This document shows positions 33,324 through 41,249 of a DNA stretch of 64,000 bases, in pieces. The DNA comes from Hymenobacter sp. BT559 (GTDB lineage: Bacteria > Bacteroidota > Bacteroidia > Cytophagales > Hymenobacteraceae): positions 124,001 through 188,000 of the forward strand of contig NZ_JAGETY010000004.1 in assembly GCF_017571525.1 (NCBI RefSeq). Direction: 5' to 3'. The notes beneath the pieces are model-generated. The model worked only from the letters and a program-made list of their open reading frames with translations. It made no database searches and had not been told where the DNA came from. A program made the position numbers and the translations under genes. Within the stretch, counting starts at the first letter, position 1. Each line of letters begins with the position of its first letter.

Positions 33324-34001
33324 ATGAACCTGGACCTCGCTTTCGTATTAGATTTTTTGCGCCGCCTGGCGGCCAACAACAACACGGCCTGGATGCAGGA
33401 GCACCGCGCCGACTACCTGCGCGCCCGCGGCACCTTTGCGGCGCTCGTGGCCGAAGTGCTGCGCCGGGCCACGCCCGCCATCCCCGGGCTAGCGGGCCTC
33501 ACGCCGGCGCAGGCTATGTTCCGGCTGCATAAGAACGACCGTAGCCAAACCGACCCCGAGCCCTACAAGCGCCGCCTGGGCGCGGGCCTGGTGCCCGGCG
33601 GGCGCCACGCGCTGCGCGCCGGCTACTTTCTGGCCCTGATGCCGGGCGGCGGCTCGTGGCTGCGCGCCGGCCGCTTCACTCCCACCCCGGCCGAGCTGGC
33701 CGCCATTCGCCAGGAAATCCACTACGATGGCGCGGGCTTTCACCGCGCTATTGAAGACCCAGGCTTGCTGCAACACTTCCCTAGCGGCCTGGATAGGAGC
33801 GCGGAGCAGCTCACGCGCCCACCGCGGGGCTACCAGGCCAGCGACCCCGACCTGGCTTTTCTGCGGCTCAAGAGCTTTGGCGTGGTCCGGCTGCTGGCCG
33901 ATGAGGAGGTGCTAGCCCCCGATTTTATTGACCGGGCCGTGGCCGGCATGCTGGCGGCGCGGCCGTGGGTCGATTTTTTGAATGGTGCGCTGGATGCGTA
34001 A
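33324..34001 (+). CDS. DUF2461 / TIGR02453-type protein
   Basis: A 225-residue protein with family features: LAFVLDFLRRLAANNNTAWM near the start, MFRLHKNDRSQTDPEPYKRR at about 72-91, and FLALMPGGGSWLRAGRFTP. DUF2461 has no settled function. The ATG at 33324 fits the family start. It is probably co-transcribed with the MOSC gene (31-base gap). Immediately after its stop lies a CATGCTGAGC-type inverted repeat. Confidence 0.88.
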   Translation: MNLDLAFVLDFLRRLAANNNTAWMQEHRADYLRARGTFAALVAEVLRRATPAIPGLAGLTPAQAMFRLHKNDRSQTDPEPYKRRLGAGLVPGGRHALRAGYFLALMPGGGSWLRAGRFTPTPAELAAIRQEIHYDGAGFHRAIEDPGLLQHFPSGLDRSAEQLTRPPRGYQASDPDLAFLRLKSFGVVRLLADEEVLAPDFIDRAVAGMLAARPWVDFLNGALDA

Positions 34002-34007
34002 CTAGCC

Positions 34008-34105
34008 ATAAAAGGCGTCATGCTGAGCTTGACGAAGCATCTCTACCGAACAACCCAATTGGCGCGGCAGAGATGCTTCGGTAAGCTCAGCATGATGCCT
34101 TTTAT
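34008..34105. repeat. CATGCTGA-family inverted repeat between convergent genes
   Basis: Arms ATAAAAGGCGTCATGCTGAG... (34008-34044) and 34069-34105 pair at nearly all positions around a 24-base loop. It begins 6 bases after the DUF2461 stop and ends 17 bases before the kinase stop at 34123. Related elements are at 54623 and 58488. Confidence 0.85.
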
Positions 34106-34122
34106 AGTGCAAAGAAGACTTA

Positions 34123-34746
34123 TTAAAACAAGCCAAACAGCTTGCCGTTGATGCGCTCAATGATGCCCCCCAGGTCTTCGGGGCGCTTCACGTAGTCGAG
34201 CTCGTTCACGTCGATAATGAGCAGTTTGCCTTCCTTATAGCTGGCAATCCACTGCTCGTAATGCTCGTTGAGGTTCTTGAGGTATTCGATGCTGATGGAG
34301 TTTTCGTAGTCGCGGCCGCGCTTCTCAATCTGGCCAATGAGCTTGGGCAGGTCGGCACGTAGATACAGCAGCAAATCGGGCGGATTGACGAGCCCTATCA
34401 TGGTCTCAAACAGGGCGTAGTAGTTCTGGTAATCGCGCTCCACGAGCTGCCCCGACTCGTGCAGGTTGGCCGCGAAGATGTGGGCGTCTTCGTAAATCGT
34501 GCGGTCTTGAATCACGCTTCTGCCCTCCTGCACCAGCTCCTTGATGCGCTGCGTCTGGCGGAAGCGGCCGTTCAGGAAATACACTTGCAGGTGAAAGGCC
34601 CAGCGGGGCATATCGGCGTAAAAATCCTTCAGGTAGGGGTTGTCGTCCACTTCTTCCAGAAAGACATCCCAGCGAAAATATTGGGCCAGCTTGTGGGCCA
34701 GCGTCGTTTTGCCGGCTCCGATATTGCCAACGATAGCAATGTGCAT
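34123..34746 (-). CDS. Deoxynucleoside kinase
   Basis: A 207-residue kinase of the dNK/dCK/dGK family, salvaging deoxynucleosides. P-loop GNIGAGKT at 7-14, the ERS-equivalent SVIQDRTIYED (DRT), and the lid region LYLRADLPKLIGQIEKRGRD are all present. The ATG at 34746 is supported by a TACCTTTG promoter box at 34782-34789, 35 bases upstream. It converges on the DUF2461 gene across a CATGCTGA hairpin. Confidence 0.92.
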   Translation of the reverse strand: MHIAIVGNIGAGKTTLAHKLAQYFRWDVFLEEVDDNPYLKDFYADMPRWAFHLQVYFLNGRFRQTQRIKELVQEGRSVIQDRTIYEDAHIFAANLHESGQLVERDYQNYYALFETMIGLVNPPDLLLYLRADLPKLIGQIEKRGRDYENSISIEYLKNLNEHYEQWIASYKEGKLLIIDVNELDYVKRPEDLGGIIERINGKLFGLF

Positions 34747-34781
34747 GCGATAAAAAACTTAAGCGGACGAAATGCGGACGC

Positions 34782-34789
34782 CAAAGGTA
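34782..34789 (-). promoter_or_regulatory. -7 promoter box TACCTTTG for the kinase
   Basis: On the minus strand TACCTTTG lies about 35 bases before the ATG at 34746, giving a leader near 30 bases. Confidence 0.55.
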
Positions 34790-34840
34790 CGGGCTGCCGT
34801 CAGCCCGTGCGCTAGCCCCTTCGGGCGGCTAGCAGGTGGG

Positions 34841-35326
34841 CTACTCGTTCACGCGGTCCTTCACGCGGCGGGCGCCCTGCAGGGTGCGAAACTCGCCCTG
34901 GTAGCTGCGTACGCTGAGGCGGTCTTCGAGCGGCAGCTCTTTGCGCACCGCCTCGTAGCGGCTATTGAGGCGGGCGAGGGCATCGCTAGCCTCGTCCCAG
35001 TCGCGGGCGCTCCACTGGCGGCGCTGGGCGCGGGTGGCCTCTATAAAGCGGCTGTATAAGTCGGGTAGCTGGCTGGCGGGCACGCGGCTCACGTCGATAT
35101 TTTCATGCAGATACTTAGCCAGCACGGGGTCGGCATTGGCGGTGGTAGCCACGCGGCGGGTGGTAGCAGCGTTGCGCGGCTCGGAGGCGTGCGGGCGGCC
35201 GCCTATCAGGTTGCCGCGGCGCAGCAGCTCTTCCTGGGTGGTGGTTTGGGCGGCGACGGCTAGCGGCAGGGCGGCCACTAGCAGGGCCGCCGAGACGGAA
35301 TGGACGAACAAGGTGAGCTTTGTCAT
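34841..35326 (-). CDS. Secreted protein of unknown function
   Basis: The 161-residue protein has a signal peptide (MTKLTLFVHSVSAALLVAAL... ending AVAAQTTTQEELL, likely cleaved after AQ or VAA). The mature part is charged and mostly helical, with SDALARLNSRYEAVRKEL and a 56-residue C-terminal region predicted helical. I recognise no family. It faces a divergent GNAT gene across a 146-base region with a 12-bp palindrome. Probably periplasmic. Confidence 0.7.
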   Translation of the reverse strand: MTKLTLFVHSVSAALLVAALPLAVAAQTTTQEELLRRGNLIGGRPHASEPRNAATTRRVATTANADPVLAKYLHENIDVSRVPASQLPDLYSRFIEATRAQRRQWSARDWDEASDALARLNSRYEAVRKELPLEDRLSVRSYQGEFRTLQGARRVKDRVNE

Positions 35327-35411
35327 GGGAAAGAATGCGAAAGGATGGAGGCAAAATGCCCTGCCAAATGCGGGCCAAACGGATTTTTCTAACGACCAGG
35401 GCTAGCGTTGC

Positions 35412-35423
35412 GTATGCGCATAC
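35412..35423. promoter_or_regulatory. 12-bp palindrome GTATGCGCATAC
   Basis: A perfect palindrome in the divergent region between the secreted protein and the GNAT gene. It could be an operator for either. No other support. Confidence 0.3.
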
Positions 35424-35473
35424 AATGCAGAAGTCGGTTTTTTGGCCGACCTTCGCCTGCTTCATCGTTGCTT

Positions 35474-35998
35474 ATGCCTACCCGTTCTGCCCCGGCCCTA
35501 CCGGCCACGCCCCTGCACATTCAGCCTGCCACCGAGCAAGATATTCCCACCATCATTGAGTTGGCTGAGGCGACTTGGGAGCCGACTTACCGCTTCATCA
35601 TCTCGAAGGAGCAGATTGACTACATGTACCGCGTCATCTACACGCCGGCCTCGCTGCGCCGCCAGATGCGCGAGCAGCACCACCAGTTTTTGCTGGCGTA
35701 TGTAGAGGGGCACCCTAGCGGCTTTGCTTCCTACTCCGAGAAGCCCGAGGGCGTGTATCACCTCAATAAAATCTACGTGCTGCCCTCGCACCAGGGCCAG
35801 GGCCTGGGCCAAAACCTGGTAGAGGCCGTGGTGAGCGCCGTGCGCGAAGCCGGGGGCAAAGCGCTGGAGCTGAACGTGAACCGTCACAACCCAGCGCTCG
35901 CCTTCTACGAGCGCCAGGGCTTTGCCCAGCACCGCGAAGAAGATATTCCCATCGGCCCATACTGGATGAACGACTACGTGCTGCGCAAAGAGCTGTAA
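35474..35998 (+). CDS. GNAT N-acetyltransferase
   Basis: Starting at the ATG at 35474 (MPTRSAPALPAT), the protein has 174 residues. GNAT features: IQPATEQDIPTIIELAEAT at the N-terminus, KIYVLPSHQGQGLGQNLVEA (acetyl-CoA site, QGQGLG near residue 105), ELNVNRHNPALAFYERQGF near the end. The longer frame's 22 extra residues look like promoter DNA. The acceptor is unknown. It is followed 40 bases later by a CDGSH iron-sulfur gene in the same direction. Confidence 0.9.
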   Translation: MPTRSAPALPATPLHIQPATEQDIPTIIELAEATWEPTYRFIISKEQIDYMYRVIYTPASLRRQMREQHHQFLLAYVEGHPSGFASYSEKPEGVYHLNKIYVLPSHQGQGLGQNLVEAVVSAVREAGGKALELNVNRHNPALAFYERQGFAQHREEDIPIGPYWMNDYVLRKEL

Positions 35999-36038
35999 AT
36001 CAACCGATTTTCTTTACTCACCTTTTATTTTTCCAGAA

Positions 36039-36269
36039 ATGGCTACCAAACTAACGGTTCTTTCCAACGGCTCGCTGCGCGTGGAAGGCGAAGACATTCA
36101 ACTCGTAGACGCCCAGGGCAATGCCTATGGGCTAGGCGGCCGCGAGCGCATCAGCATCTGCCGCTGCGGCCTCAGCAAACAAAAGCCTTTCTGCGACGGT
36201 TCGCACAAAGGCCACTTCGAGCACGACGCCACAGCGTTTGATTTGCCCGCGCCCAAGCCGGCGGTGTAG
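36039..36269 (+). CDS. CDGSH iron-sulfur protein
   Basis: This 76-residue protein binds a [2Fe-2S] cluster through Cys41, Cys43, Cys52 and His56, spaced C-X-C-X8-C-X3-H within CRCGLSKQKPFCDGSH, the spacing of mitoNEET-type centres. A short N-terminal strand region (LTVLSNGSLRVEGEDIQL) precedes it. Function in bacteria is unclear; a redox or cluster-transfer role is proposed for the family. It ends in a strong terminator and probably shares a transcript with the GNAT gene. Confidence 0.92.
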   Translation: MATKLTVLSNGSLRVEGEDIQLVDAQGNAYGLGGRERISICRCGLSKQKPFCDGSHKGHFEHDATAFDLPAPKPAV

Positions 36270-36285
36270 AGTAGCTGCCCAGCGC

Positions 36286-36326
36286 AAAAAAGGCCGCCGC
36301 CCCAATTGGAGCGGCGGCCTTTTTTT
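36286..36326. terminator. Bidirectional terminator after the CDGSH gene
   Basis: AAAAAAGGCCGCCGC pairs with GCGGCGGCCTTTTTT. It lies between the CDGSH stop (36269) and the stop of the convergent gene (36330) and can serve both. Confidence 0.92.
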
Positions 36327-36329
36327 CAT

Positions 36330-36698
36330 TTAGCTGGGCGCGGCGGCCAGCTCATTTAGCTGCGCTACCACCGCATCGGGGTTTTCGACCTCGATGATGA
36401 GGCGGGCGAAGTGTTCATCTGTTAGCTCGACTACCACCGTGTTTTCCTGGTGCTGCACATCCAGAAACGCGGGCTTGTTATCGACCGAGCCTACTAAATA
36501 GAAGGTGCCCGCTTTGAGCAGGCCGGGAATGTGTGTGCCCGGCGCCCGAAAGCCCCAGGTGTGGGCTGCCTCGGGGTCGTGGCGGGCGCTCTTGATATTG
36601 GCGCGCGGTATGCGCAGCTCACTGCGAAACGCCCAGAGCTTGTGCCAACCCTCGACGGTAAAAACAACGGTATCTCCTTCGGAATGAACAACGACCAT
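36330..36698 (-). CDS. Small beta-rich protein (PH-like)
   Basis: A 122-residue protein: MVVVHSEGDTVVFTVEGWHK, then AFRSELRIPRANIKSARHDP, a central PGLLKAGTFYLVGS and LTDEHFARLIIEVENPDAVV. The series of beta strands ending in a helix fits bacterial PH-like domains, but no catalytic residue is evident. The ATG at 36698 and the shared terminator at 36286 support a real gene. Function unknown. Confidence 0.6.
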   Translation of the reverse strand: MVVVHSEGDTVVFTVEGWHKLWAFRSELRIPRANIKSARHDPEAAHTWGFRAPGTHIPGLLKAGTFYLVGSVDNKPAFLDVQHQENTVVVELTDEHFARLIIEVENPDAVVAQLNELAAAPS

Positions 36699-36743
36699 GG
36701 TACAAGAACAGTGAGGGTAAGGTTGGCTTTATCGCCCAGCTTG

Positions 36744-37796
36744 CTAAGCCATTACAGTGTGCGTGCCCAGCGTTCTGGGGCCTAGCATCAGCCACAGGTT
36801 CAGGCGCACAATATCGCCCATCGAATCGCAGCTGCTGAACTGGTGGGTGCGGTGGTAGCGATTGAGGTTGCTTTTGAGCTCCTCCACCTTGGCCAGGGGG
36901 GCTAGCTCCTGGCGGCGCATCACATCGAGCAGGGCTTTGAGGCGGTGGCGCTCGGCGCGGGCCCGGCGGGCCATGAGCGTGCGCTCCTCGGCCTGGTACT
37001 GGCGCAGGGTGCTGGGCTTGAGCAGGCGGGCGCACATTTCAACCACGGCGTGGTTGTCCTTGAATGACTGCGGCAGGTACATGGCCCGGCGGCCCTCGTA
37101 GCTCTGCTGGTCGAAGTCGATGGCCCGCACCCGGTATTGCTCGTCTTCAAAGTCGGGCGTCACGTCGATGACGTAATTGTAGGCCCGCATATCGCCGAGC
37201 AGCCTGGCAAAGCAGCGCTCGTTGAATTTCACAAACTCCTTGGCGATGCGCACTTGATTGAGGTGCGGCTGGTTGAGCCGGAGCCGGATAAAATCGTCGC
37301 CGGGAATACCGGCAATGTGCTCCTCAATGAGCGTATTGCCGCTGTCAACCAAGTAGTTCATCGAGTTAGGCGACAGCAAATGCTCCAGCTCCAGGCCGTA
37401 GAGACGCGAGGCATCGGCCTGCTTCACGTAGAAATAATCGTAGTTGTCGTTGAGCTGGTTGAGAATGCGCACTCGAAACGGGTGCGAGTTGCCAAAGCGG
37501 CAGTAGTCGATGCGGTCGGCCAGCAGGTCCTTGGCAAACGACAAGTCGCCGGCCGTTTTGAGCAGCGCATACACCTGCACTAGGCCCTGGCTGAGCTCGG
37601 CCAGGGTGCCGGGCTCATAAAATACCGTTTCCCAGAGCGTGTCTTTGCCCGTGCGGTCGAGCAGCGCAAACGAGCCCGTGAAGCGCAGCAAATCGGCGTA
37701 GCGCACCGGCAGCGGGGCCTCGCGGTCGTAGTCGCGCAAGTACTGGCGCAAGGCCGGCGTGAGCGGATAGCTGGGCTTTTTACGGGAGATATCCAT
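36744..37796 (-). CDS. Conserved-looking protein of unknown function (350 aa)
   Basis: I start at the ATG at 37796 (MDISRKKPSYP), since the frame upstream is just the translated repeat at 37803-37885. No known family is recognised. A segment GDMRAYNYVIDVTPDFEDEQ then YRVRAIDFDQQSYEGRR looks loosely like the catalytic and DFG loops of kinase-like folds (D..AYN, then IDFD), but the glycine-rich loop and conserved Lys are not evident. The C-terminal third is a Lys/Arg/Glu helix (RRARAERHRLKALLDVM). Genes on both sides are unrelated. Confidence 0.6.
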   Translation of the reverse strand: MDISRKKPSYPLTPALRQYLRDYDREAPLPVRYADLLRFTGSFALLDRTGKDTLWETVFYEPGTLAELSQGLVQVYALLKTAGDLSFAKDLLADRIDYCRFGNSHPFRVRILNQLNDNYDYFYVKQADASRLYGLELEHLLSPNSMNYLVDSGNTLIEEHIAGIPGDDFIRLRLNQPHLNQVRIAKEFVKFNERCFARLLGDMRAYNYVIDVTPDFEDEQYRVRAIDFDQQSYEGRRAMYLPQSFKDNHAVVEMCARLLKPSTLRQYQAEERTLMARRARAERHRLKALLDVMRRQELAPLAKVEELKSNLNRYHRTHQFSSCDSMGDIVRLNLWLMLGPRTLGTHTVMA

Positions 37797-37802
37797 TTTA
37801 TC

Positions 37803-37885
37803 AATGGGTAAATGGGCGAATGAGTGAATGGGTAAATAGGCGGAAAAGCATTCGCCCATTCACTCATTCGCCCATTTACCCAATG
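37803..37885. repeat. Inverted repeat with GGGTAAATGGGCGAATG units
   Basis: Arm 37805-37832 (TGGGTAAATGGGCGAATGAG...) pairs with 37855-37882. Within each arm the units GGGTAAAT, GGGCGAATG and GAGTGAATG repeat. It begins 1-2 bases after the ACBP stop codon (37887, minus strand) and lies directly before the start of the next gene. Confidence 0.8.
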
Positions 37886-37886
37886 G

Positions 37887-38141
37887 CTAGCCAGCTAGCT
37901 CATTCACCAGCTCCACGTACTGCTGGCGGGCGGCGTCTTTGCTGAGGCCGGCCAGTTGGTGCCAGGCATCGTATTTGGCAATGGCCTTGAAGTCGAAGCC
38001 GCCGGGGCGCGGGCCGGTGGCATCGCCCTCAGTAGCCTGCTTGTAGAGGGCGTAGAGCTGGAGCAGCACCGTATTGCTGGGTTTGGCGGGCAGTTGCTGG
38101 GCGCGCTCGGCGGCGGTCTCAAAATCTTGCTGGGTCGTCAT
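37887..38141 (-). CDS. Acyl-CoA-binding protein
   Basis: An 84-residue four-helix ACBP. The family core LLQLYALYKQATEGDATGPR then FDFKAIAKYDAWHQLAGLSK is complete, with YKQAT, GD and KYDAW as ligand-binding positions. The family is common in eukaryotes and rarer in bacteria, and carries medium and long acyl-CoA. The ATG at 38141 matches the domain start. It stands alone, followed by an inverted repeat rather than a plain terminator. Confidence 0.9.
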   Translation of the reverse strand: MTTQQDFETAAERAQQLPAKPSNTVLLQLYALYKQATEGDATGPRPGGFDFKAIAKYDAWHQLAGLSKDAARQQYVELVNELAG

Positions 38142-38372
38142 GACAGAAGCTGGTGAAAGAATATAGGGTAGTTGAAGGTAGATGAAGCTGCAAACCTAGC
38201 GCTAGCCCTGGCATTTTGCTGCCAGCAATTTTATGCCTGCGCCAAGCTGCCAGATACTCATTCTACTACCGTGCGGCAGCGGTCTAGGTTACGAGGCCGC
38301 GCCGCAACACTGGGGCCCAGGTGCCACGTAGTCCCGATTTGTAGCCGGCAGCCCAGTCTTTATTCTATCCTT

Positions 38373-38927
38373 ATGAAGTCCACCCCTTTTCCGACCGACA
38401 GCACGCCCCTCGTCAAGCTTTTTTTGCAGTATAAGCTCACGCTGGCCCTAGCCGAAAGCTGCACCTGTGGCCTGGTGGCCGCCCAGCTAGCCCCCGCCGA
38501 AGGCGTGAGCGACGTGCTGCTGGGCTCGGTGGTGACCTACCACGCGCTGGCCAAGCAAAAGCTGCTGGGTGTGAACCCCACTACCATCGAGCTATACTCG
38601 GCCGAAAGCCAGCAGACCACCAACGAGATGGCCCTAGGCCTGCACAAGCACTTGCCCGAAGCCGACGTGTGCGTGGCCGTTACGGGCCTTTGTGGCCCCG
38701 GCCCTTCGGCCACGCCCGACAAGCCCGTGGGCACCATATTCGTAACGATACTGGTCGACGGCCATGCCCACGAGTACCGGGTGCTGCTGAAGGGCGACGC
38801 CAGCAGCATGCGCCAGCAGGCCGCCGACTATATCTACCAGCAGCTAACCGAGCTGCTCAACCGCTTGCAGCCCATGGCCAAGCAGAAGGCTTCGCAGCAG
38901 CACGTAGGCAGCGCCGCACATAAGTAA
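38373..38927 (+). CDS. CinA-type nicotinamide-nucleotide amidohydrolase
   Basis: The 184-residue protein, from the ATG at 38373, is the C-terminal domain of CinA (a PncC-type amidase) without the N-terminal MoCF part. It carries ESCTCGLVAAQLAPAEGVSD (nucleophile Ser in the first few residues), VLLGSVVTYHALAKQKLLGV and VAVTGLCGPG. The enzyme converts NMN to nicotinate mononucleotide, recycling pyridine nucleotides. The longer frame adds 67 residues without meaning. The C-terminal 20 residues are polar and basic. Confidence 0.88.
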   Translation: MKSTPFPTDSTPLVKLFLQYKLTLALAESCTCGLVAAQLAPAEGVSDVLLGSVVTYHALAKQKLLGVNPTTIELYSAESQQTTNEMALGLHKHLPEADVCVAVTGLCGPGPSATPDKPVGTIFVTILVDGHAHEYRVLLKGDASSMRQQAADYIYQQLTELLNRLQPMAKQKASQQHVGSAAHK

Positions 38928-39016
38928 ACGAAACTGGCGCAGGTACGAGTAGGCAAAAGCGGGCGCACGCGTAGCTTGCGGGGCATTTCTTACCGCCTTT
39001 ACCCCACCTGCCTATT

Positions 39017-40318
39017 ATGCCCATTGTTACCCGTACGCTTTTGCTGCTCACCTCGCTAGGCCTGGCTAGCCCTGCCTTTGCCCAAAAAACGCTGCTGCAC
39101 TGCGGCCGCCTGCTCGATGTGCGCAGTGGCCGCCTATTGAGCCAGCAAACCATCGTAGTCGAAAAAAATCGCATTACGGCGGTGCAGGCCGGCTACACCG
39201 CCGCCAGCGGCCCGCAAGACCAGGTTATCAACTTGGAAAGCAAAACGGTGCTGCCCGGCTTCATCGACTGCCACGTGCACCTCGAATCGTCGCCGAGCCG
39301 CAATAGCTTCCGGGAGAAATTCACCCTCAACCCCGCCGACGTGGCTTACCGCGCCGAGGCCAATGCCTTGGTTACGCTGCGCGCCGGGTTTACCACGGTG
39401 CGCGACTGTGGCGGCTCGGGCGTGAATATTGCCCTGCGCAAGGCCGTGGCGCAGGGGCTGGTGCCGGGGCCCCGCATCTACACGGCGGGCACGGCCATTT
39501 CGAGCACCGGCGGGCACATGGACGATACTGACGGCCTCAGCGACGACCTGATTGCGCGGTTTCACCCCGGCACGGCCGAGGGCGTGGCTAACGGCCCCGA
39601 CCAGTGCCGCCAGGCCGTGCGCGAGCAGTTTCGGCGCGGCGCCGACCTCATCAAAATCGCCAGCACCGGCGGCGTGCTCGACCTGAGCAAGGACGGCAGC
39701 GGCGCCCAGTACTCGGAAGAAGAAATCCGGGCCATCGTGCAAACGGCCCGCGACCTGGGTATGCCCGTGGCCTGCCACGCTCACGGTGCCGAGGGCATTA
39801 AGCGGGCCGTGCGGGCGGGCGTCACGAGCATCGAGCACGGCTCGCTCCTCGATGCCGAGGCCATGCAATTGATGGCCAAAAACCGCACCTGGTACGTGCC
39901 CACCATTATCGCCGGCAAGTCGGTGGCCGACACGGCCCGTCGCCACCCCGATTATTTTCCGCCCGTAGTAGCGGCCAAGGCCCTCAGCATCGGCTCGCAG
40001 CTGCAAGCCACCTTCGGTAAGGCTATCAAGCAGAACGTGCGGGTGGCCTTCGGCACTGATGCGGGCGTGTACCGCCATGGCCAGAATGCGCTAGAGTTTG
40101 GCTACATGACTGAGGCCGGGCTGGCGCCCATCGACGCCATCCGCGCCGCCACCCTCAATGCCGCCGAGCTGCTCGGCGACCCCCAAAACCTGGGCACCCT
40201 CGAAGCCGGCAAATACGCCGACATCGTAGCCGTGGAGGGCGACCCGCTGCAAACCATCGCCACGCTCACTAGGCCCACTTTTGTGATGAAAGAAGGCAAG
40301 GTGTACGTGGGCCAGTAG
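39017..40318 (+). CDS. Secreted amidohydrolase (imidazolonepropionase-like)
   Basis: A 433-residue metal-dependent amidohydrolase with a signal peptide (TLLLLTSLGLASPAFAQ). The family motifs are all there: GFIDCHVHLES (His pair), STGGV near the catalytic Lys in LIKIASTGG, ACHAHGAEGIKRAV, IEHGSLLD and FGTDAG. Members hydrolyse cyclic amides or Xaa-Pro-type dipeptides in the periplasm. The ATG at 39017 precedes the signal peptide. A repeat element begins 4 bases after the TAG stop, next to the convergent cyclophilin gene. Confidence 0.9.
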   Translation: MPIVTRTLLLLTSLGLASPAFAQKTLLHCGRLLDVRSGRLLSQQTIVVEKNRITAVQAGYTAASGPQDQVINLESKTVLPGFIDCHVHLESSPSRNSFREKFTLNPADVAYRAEANALVTLRAGFTTVRDCGGSGVNIALRKAVAQGLVPGPRIYTAGTAISSTGGHMDDTDGLSDDLIARFHPGTAEGVANGPDQCRQAVREQFRRGADLIKIASTGGVLDLSKDGSGAQYSEEEIRAIVQTARDLGMPVACHAHGAEGIKRAVRAGVTSIEHGSLLDAEAMQLMAKNRTWYVPTIIAGKSVADTARRHPDYFPPVVAAKALSIGSQLQATFGKAIKQNVRVAFGTDAGVYRHGQNALEFGYMTEAGLAPIDAIRAATLNAAELLGDPQNLGTLEAGKYADIVAVEGDPLQTIATLTRPTFVMKEGKVYVGQ

Positions 40319-40322
40319 CAAC

Positions 40323-40422
40323 GTAGCGCGAAGCTTCCGCCCTGTGCGCGAGCGCAGCGAGCAACTGGCGCTAGGGCCATCCAATCGTCCTGCTCGCGCA
40401 TAAGGCGGAAGCTTCGCGCTAC
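40323..40422. repeat. GTAGCGCGAAGCT-family inverted repeat between convergent genes
   Basis: Arms 40323-40354 and 40391-40422 pair at about 28 of 32 positions. The loop contains GCAGCGAGCAACTGGCGCTA. An opposite-orientation copy sits at 63896-63994 with similar loop sequence. It starts 4 bases after the amidohydrolase stop and ends 3 bases before the cyclophilin stop. Confidence 0.8.
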
Positions 40423-40425
40423 TGT

Positions 40426-41181
40426 TTACTTCACTACCTCTACTTTCATCCCAACGTCTTCGACCGGCCACTTGTCGCCGGGGTCTACTTTCACCTGGTT
40501 GATTTTATCGACCACGTCCTGGCCCTCGATAACTTCGCCGAAGACCGTGTACTTGCCATCGAGCGAGGGCACGCCGCCCTTGGTGGCGTAGGCCCGCACC
40601 TGGGCCGGCGTGAGGGGCCGGCCGGCGGCCGCGCGGCTTTGGTAAGGGGCTAGCTTCTCGCCCACCACGAAATAAAAATCGGTGTTCGACGAGAGGTGCC
40701 CGGGGTTTTTATCGTCGTCGTAGCGCGCCATACCCAGCGCGCCCTTCACGTGGAAGTGCTGGGGCCGGATTTCGGGCGGCAGGCGGTAGGTACGCAAATG
40801 GATGGTGCGGGGCCCGCTGGTTTGGCCGCCCTGCACGGCAAAGCCTTTCACCACGCGGTTGAACACCGTTTCGTCGAACACCCCGCGCCGGGCCAGCAGC
40901 AGGAAATTGGCTTTGTGGATGGGCGTATCGTCAAACAAGTGCACCCGGATAGTGCCCAGGCGCGTCTTTATCAGCACCTCCGAGCCAGGGTATTGGCGCA
41001 CATAAGCGAGCAGCGCGGCGGGCGCGGTGCTATCGGTGAGGGCCGCGATGTCGGGGCCAGGCGCCACGGGCTTGGCCGGGGGCGGCGGGGCGGTGGCGGC
41101 GGGCTTGTCGGTGGGGCTGCAGGCGGCCAGCAGGGCTAGCGGCAAGCCGGCGGCGAGTGGCAAAACGTTTTTTACCTGCAT
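40426..41181 (-). CDS. Cyclophilin-type peptidyl-prolyl isomerase lipoprotein
   Basis: A 251-residue protein with a lipoprotein signal (lipobox LLAAC, Cys about residue 21) and a Pro/Ala-rich linker. The cyclophilin domain includes FNRVVKGFAVQGGQ (catalytic Arg in the FNR context), SSNTDFYFVVGE and VFGEVIEGQDVVDKIN. It catalyses proline isomerisation of secreted proteins in the periplasm. The ATG at 41181 begins the signal. Confidence 0.92.
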   Translation of the reverse strand: MQVKNVLPLAAGLPLALLAACSPTDKPAATAPPPPAKPVAPGPDIAALTDSTAPAALLAYVRQYPGSEVLIKTRLGTIRVHLFDDTPIHKANFLLLARRGVFDETVFNRVVKGFAVQGGQTSGPRTIHLRTYRLPPEIRPQHFHVKGALGMARYDDDKNPGHLSSNTDFYFVVGEKLAPYQSRAAAGRPLTPAQVRAYATKGGVPSLDGKYTVFGEVIEGQDVVDKINQVKVDPGDKWPVEDVGMKVEVVK

Positions 41182-41249
41182 CAGCTAGGGCATAGAAAAT
41201 GAACGGGAGCAGCGCAGCTTCTGCAAGCCTGCGCCACTCCCTGAGCTGG

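Noticed and set aside
37797..37859. N-terminal extension of the 350-residue gene
   Set aside because: The extra 21 codons are only the inverted repeat translated; the ATG at 37796 is a better start.
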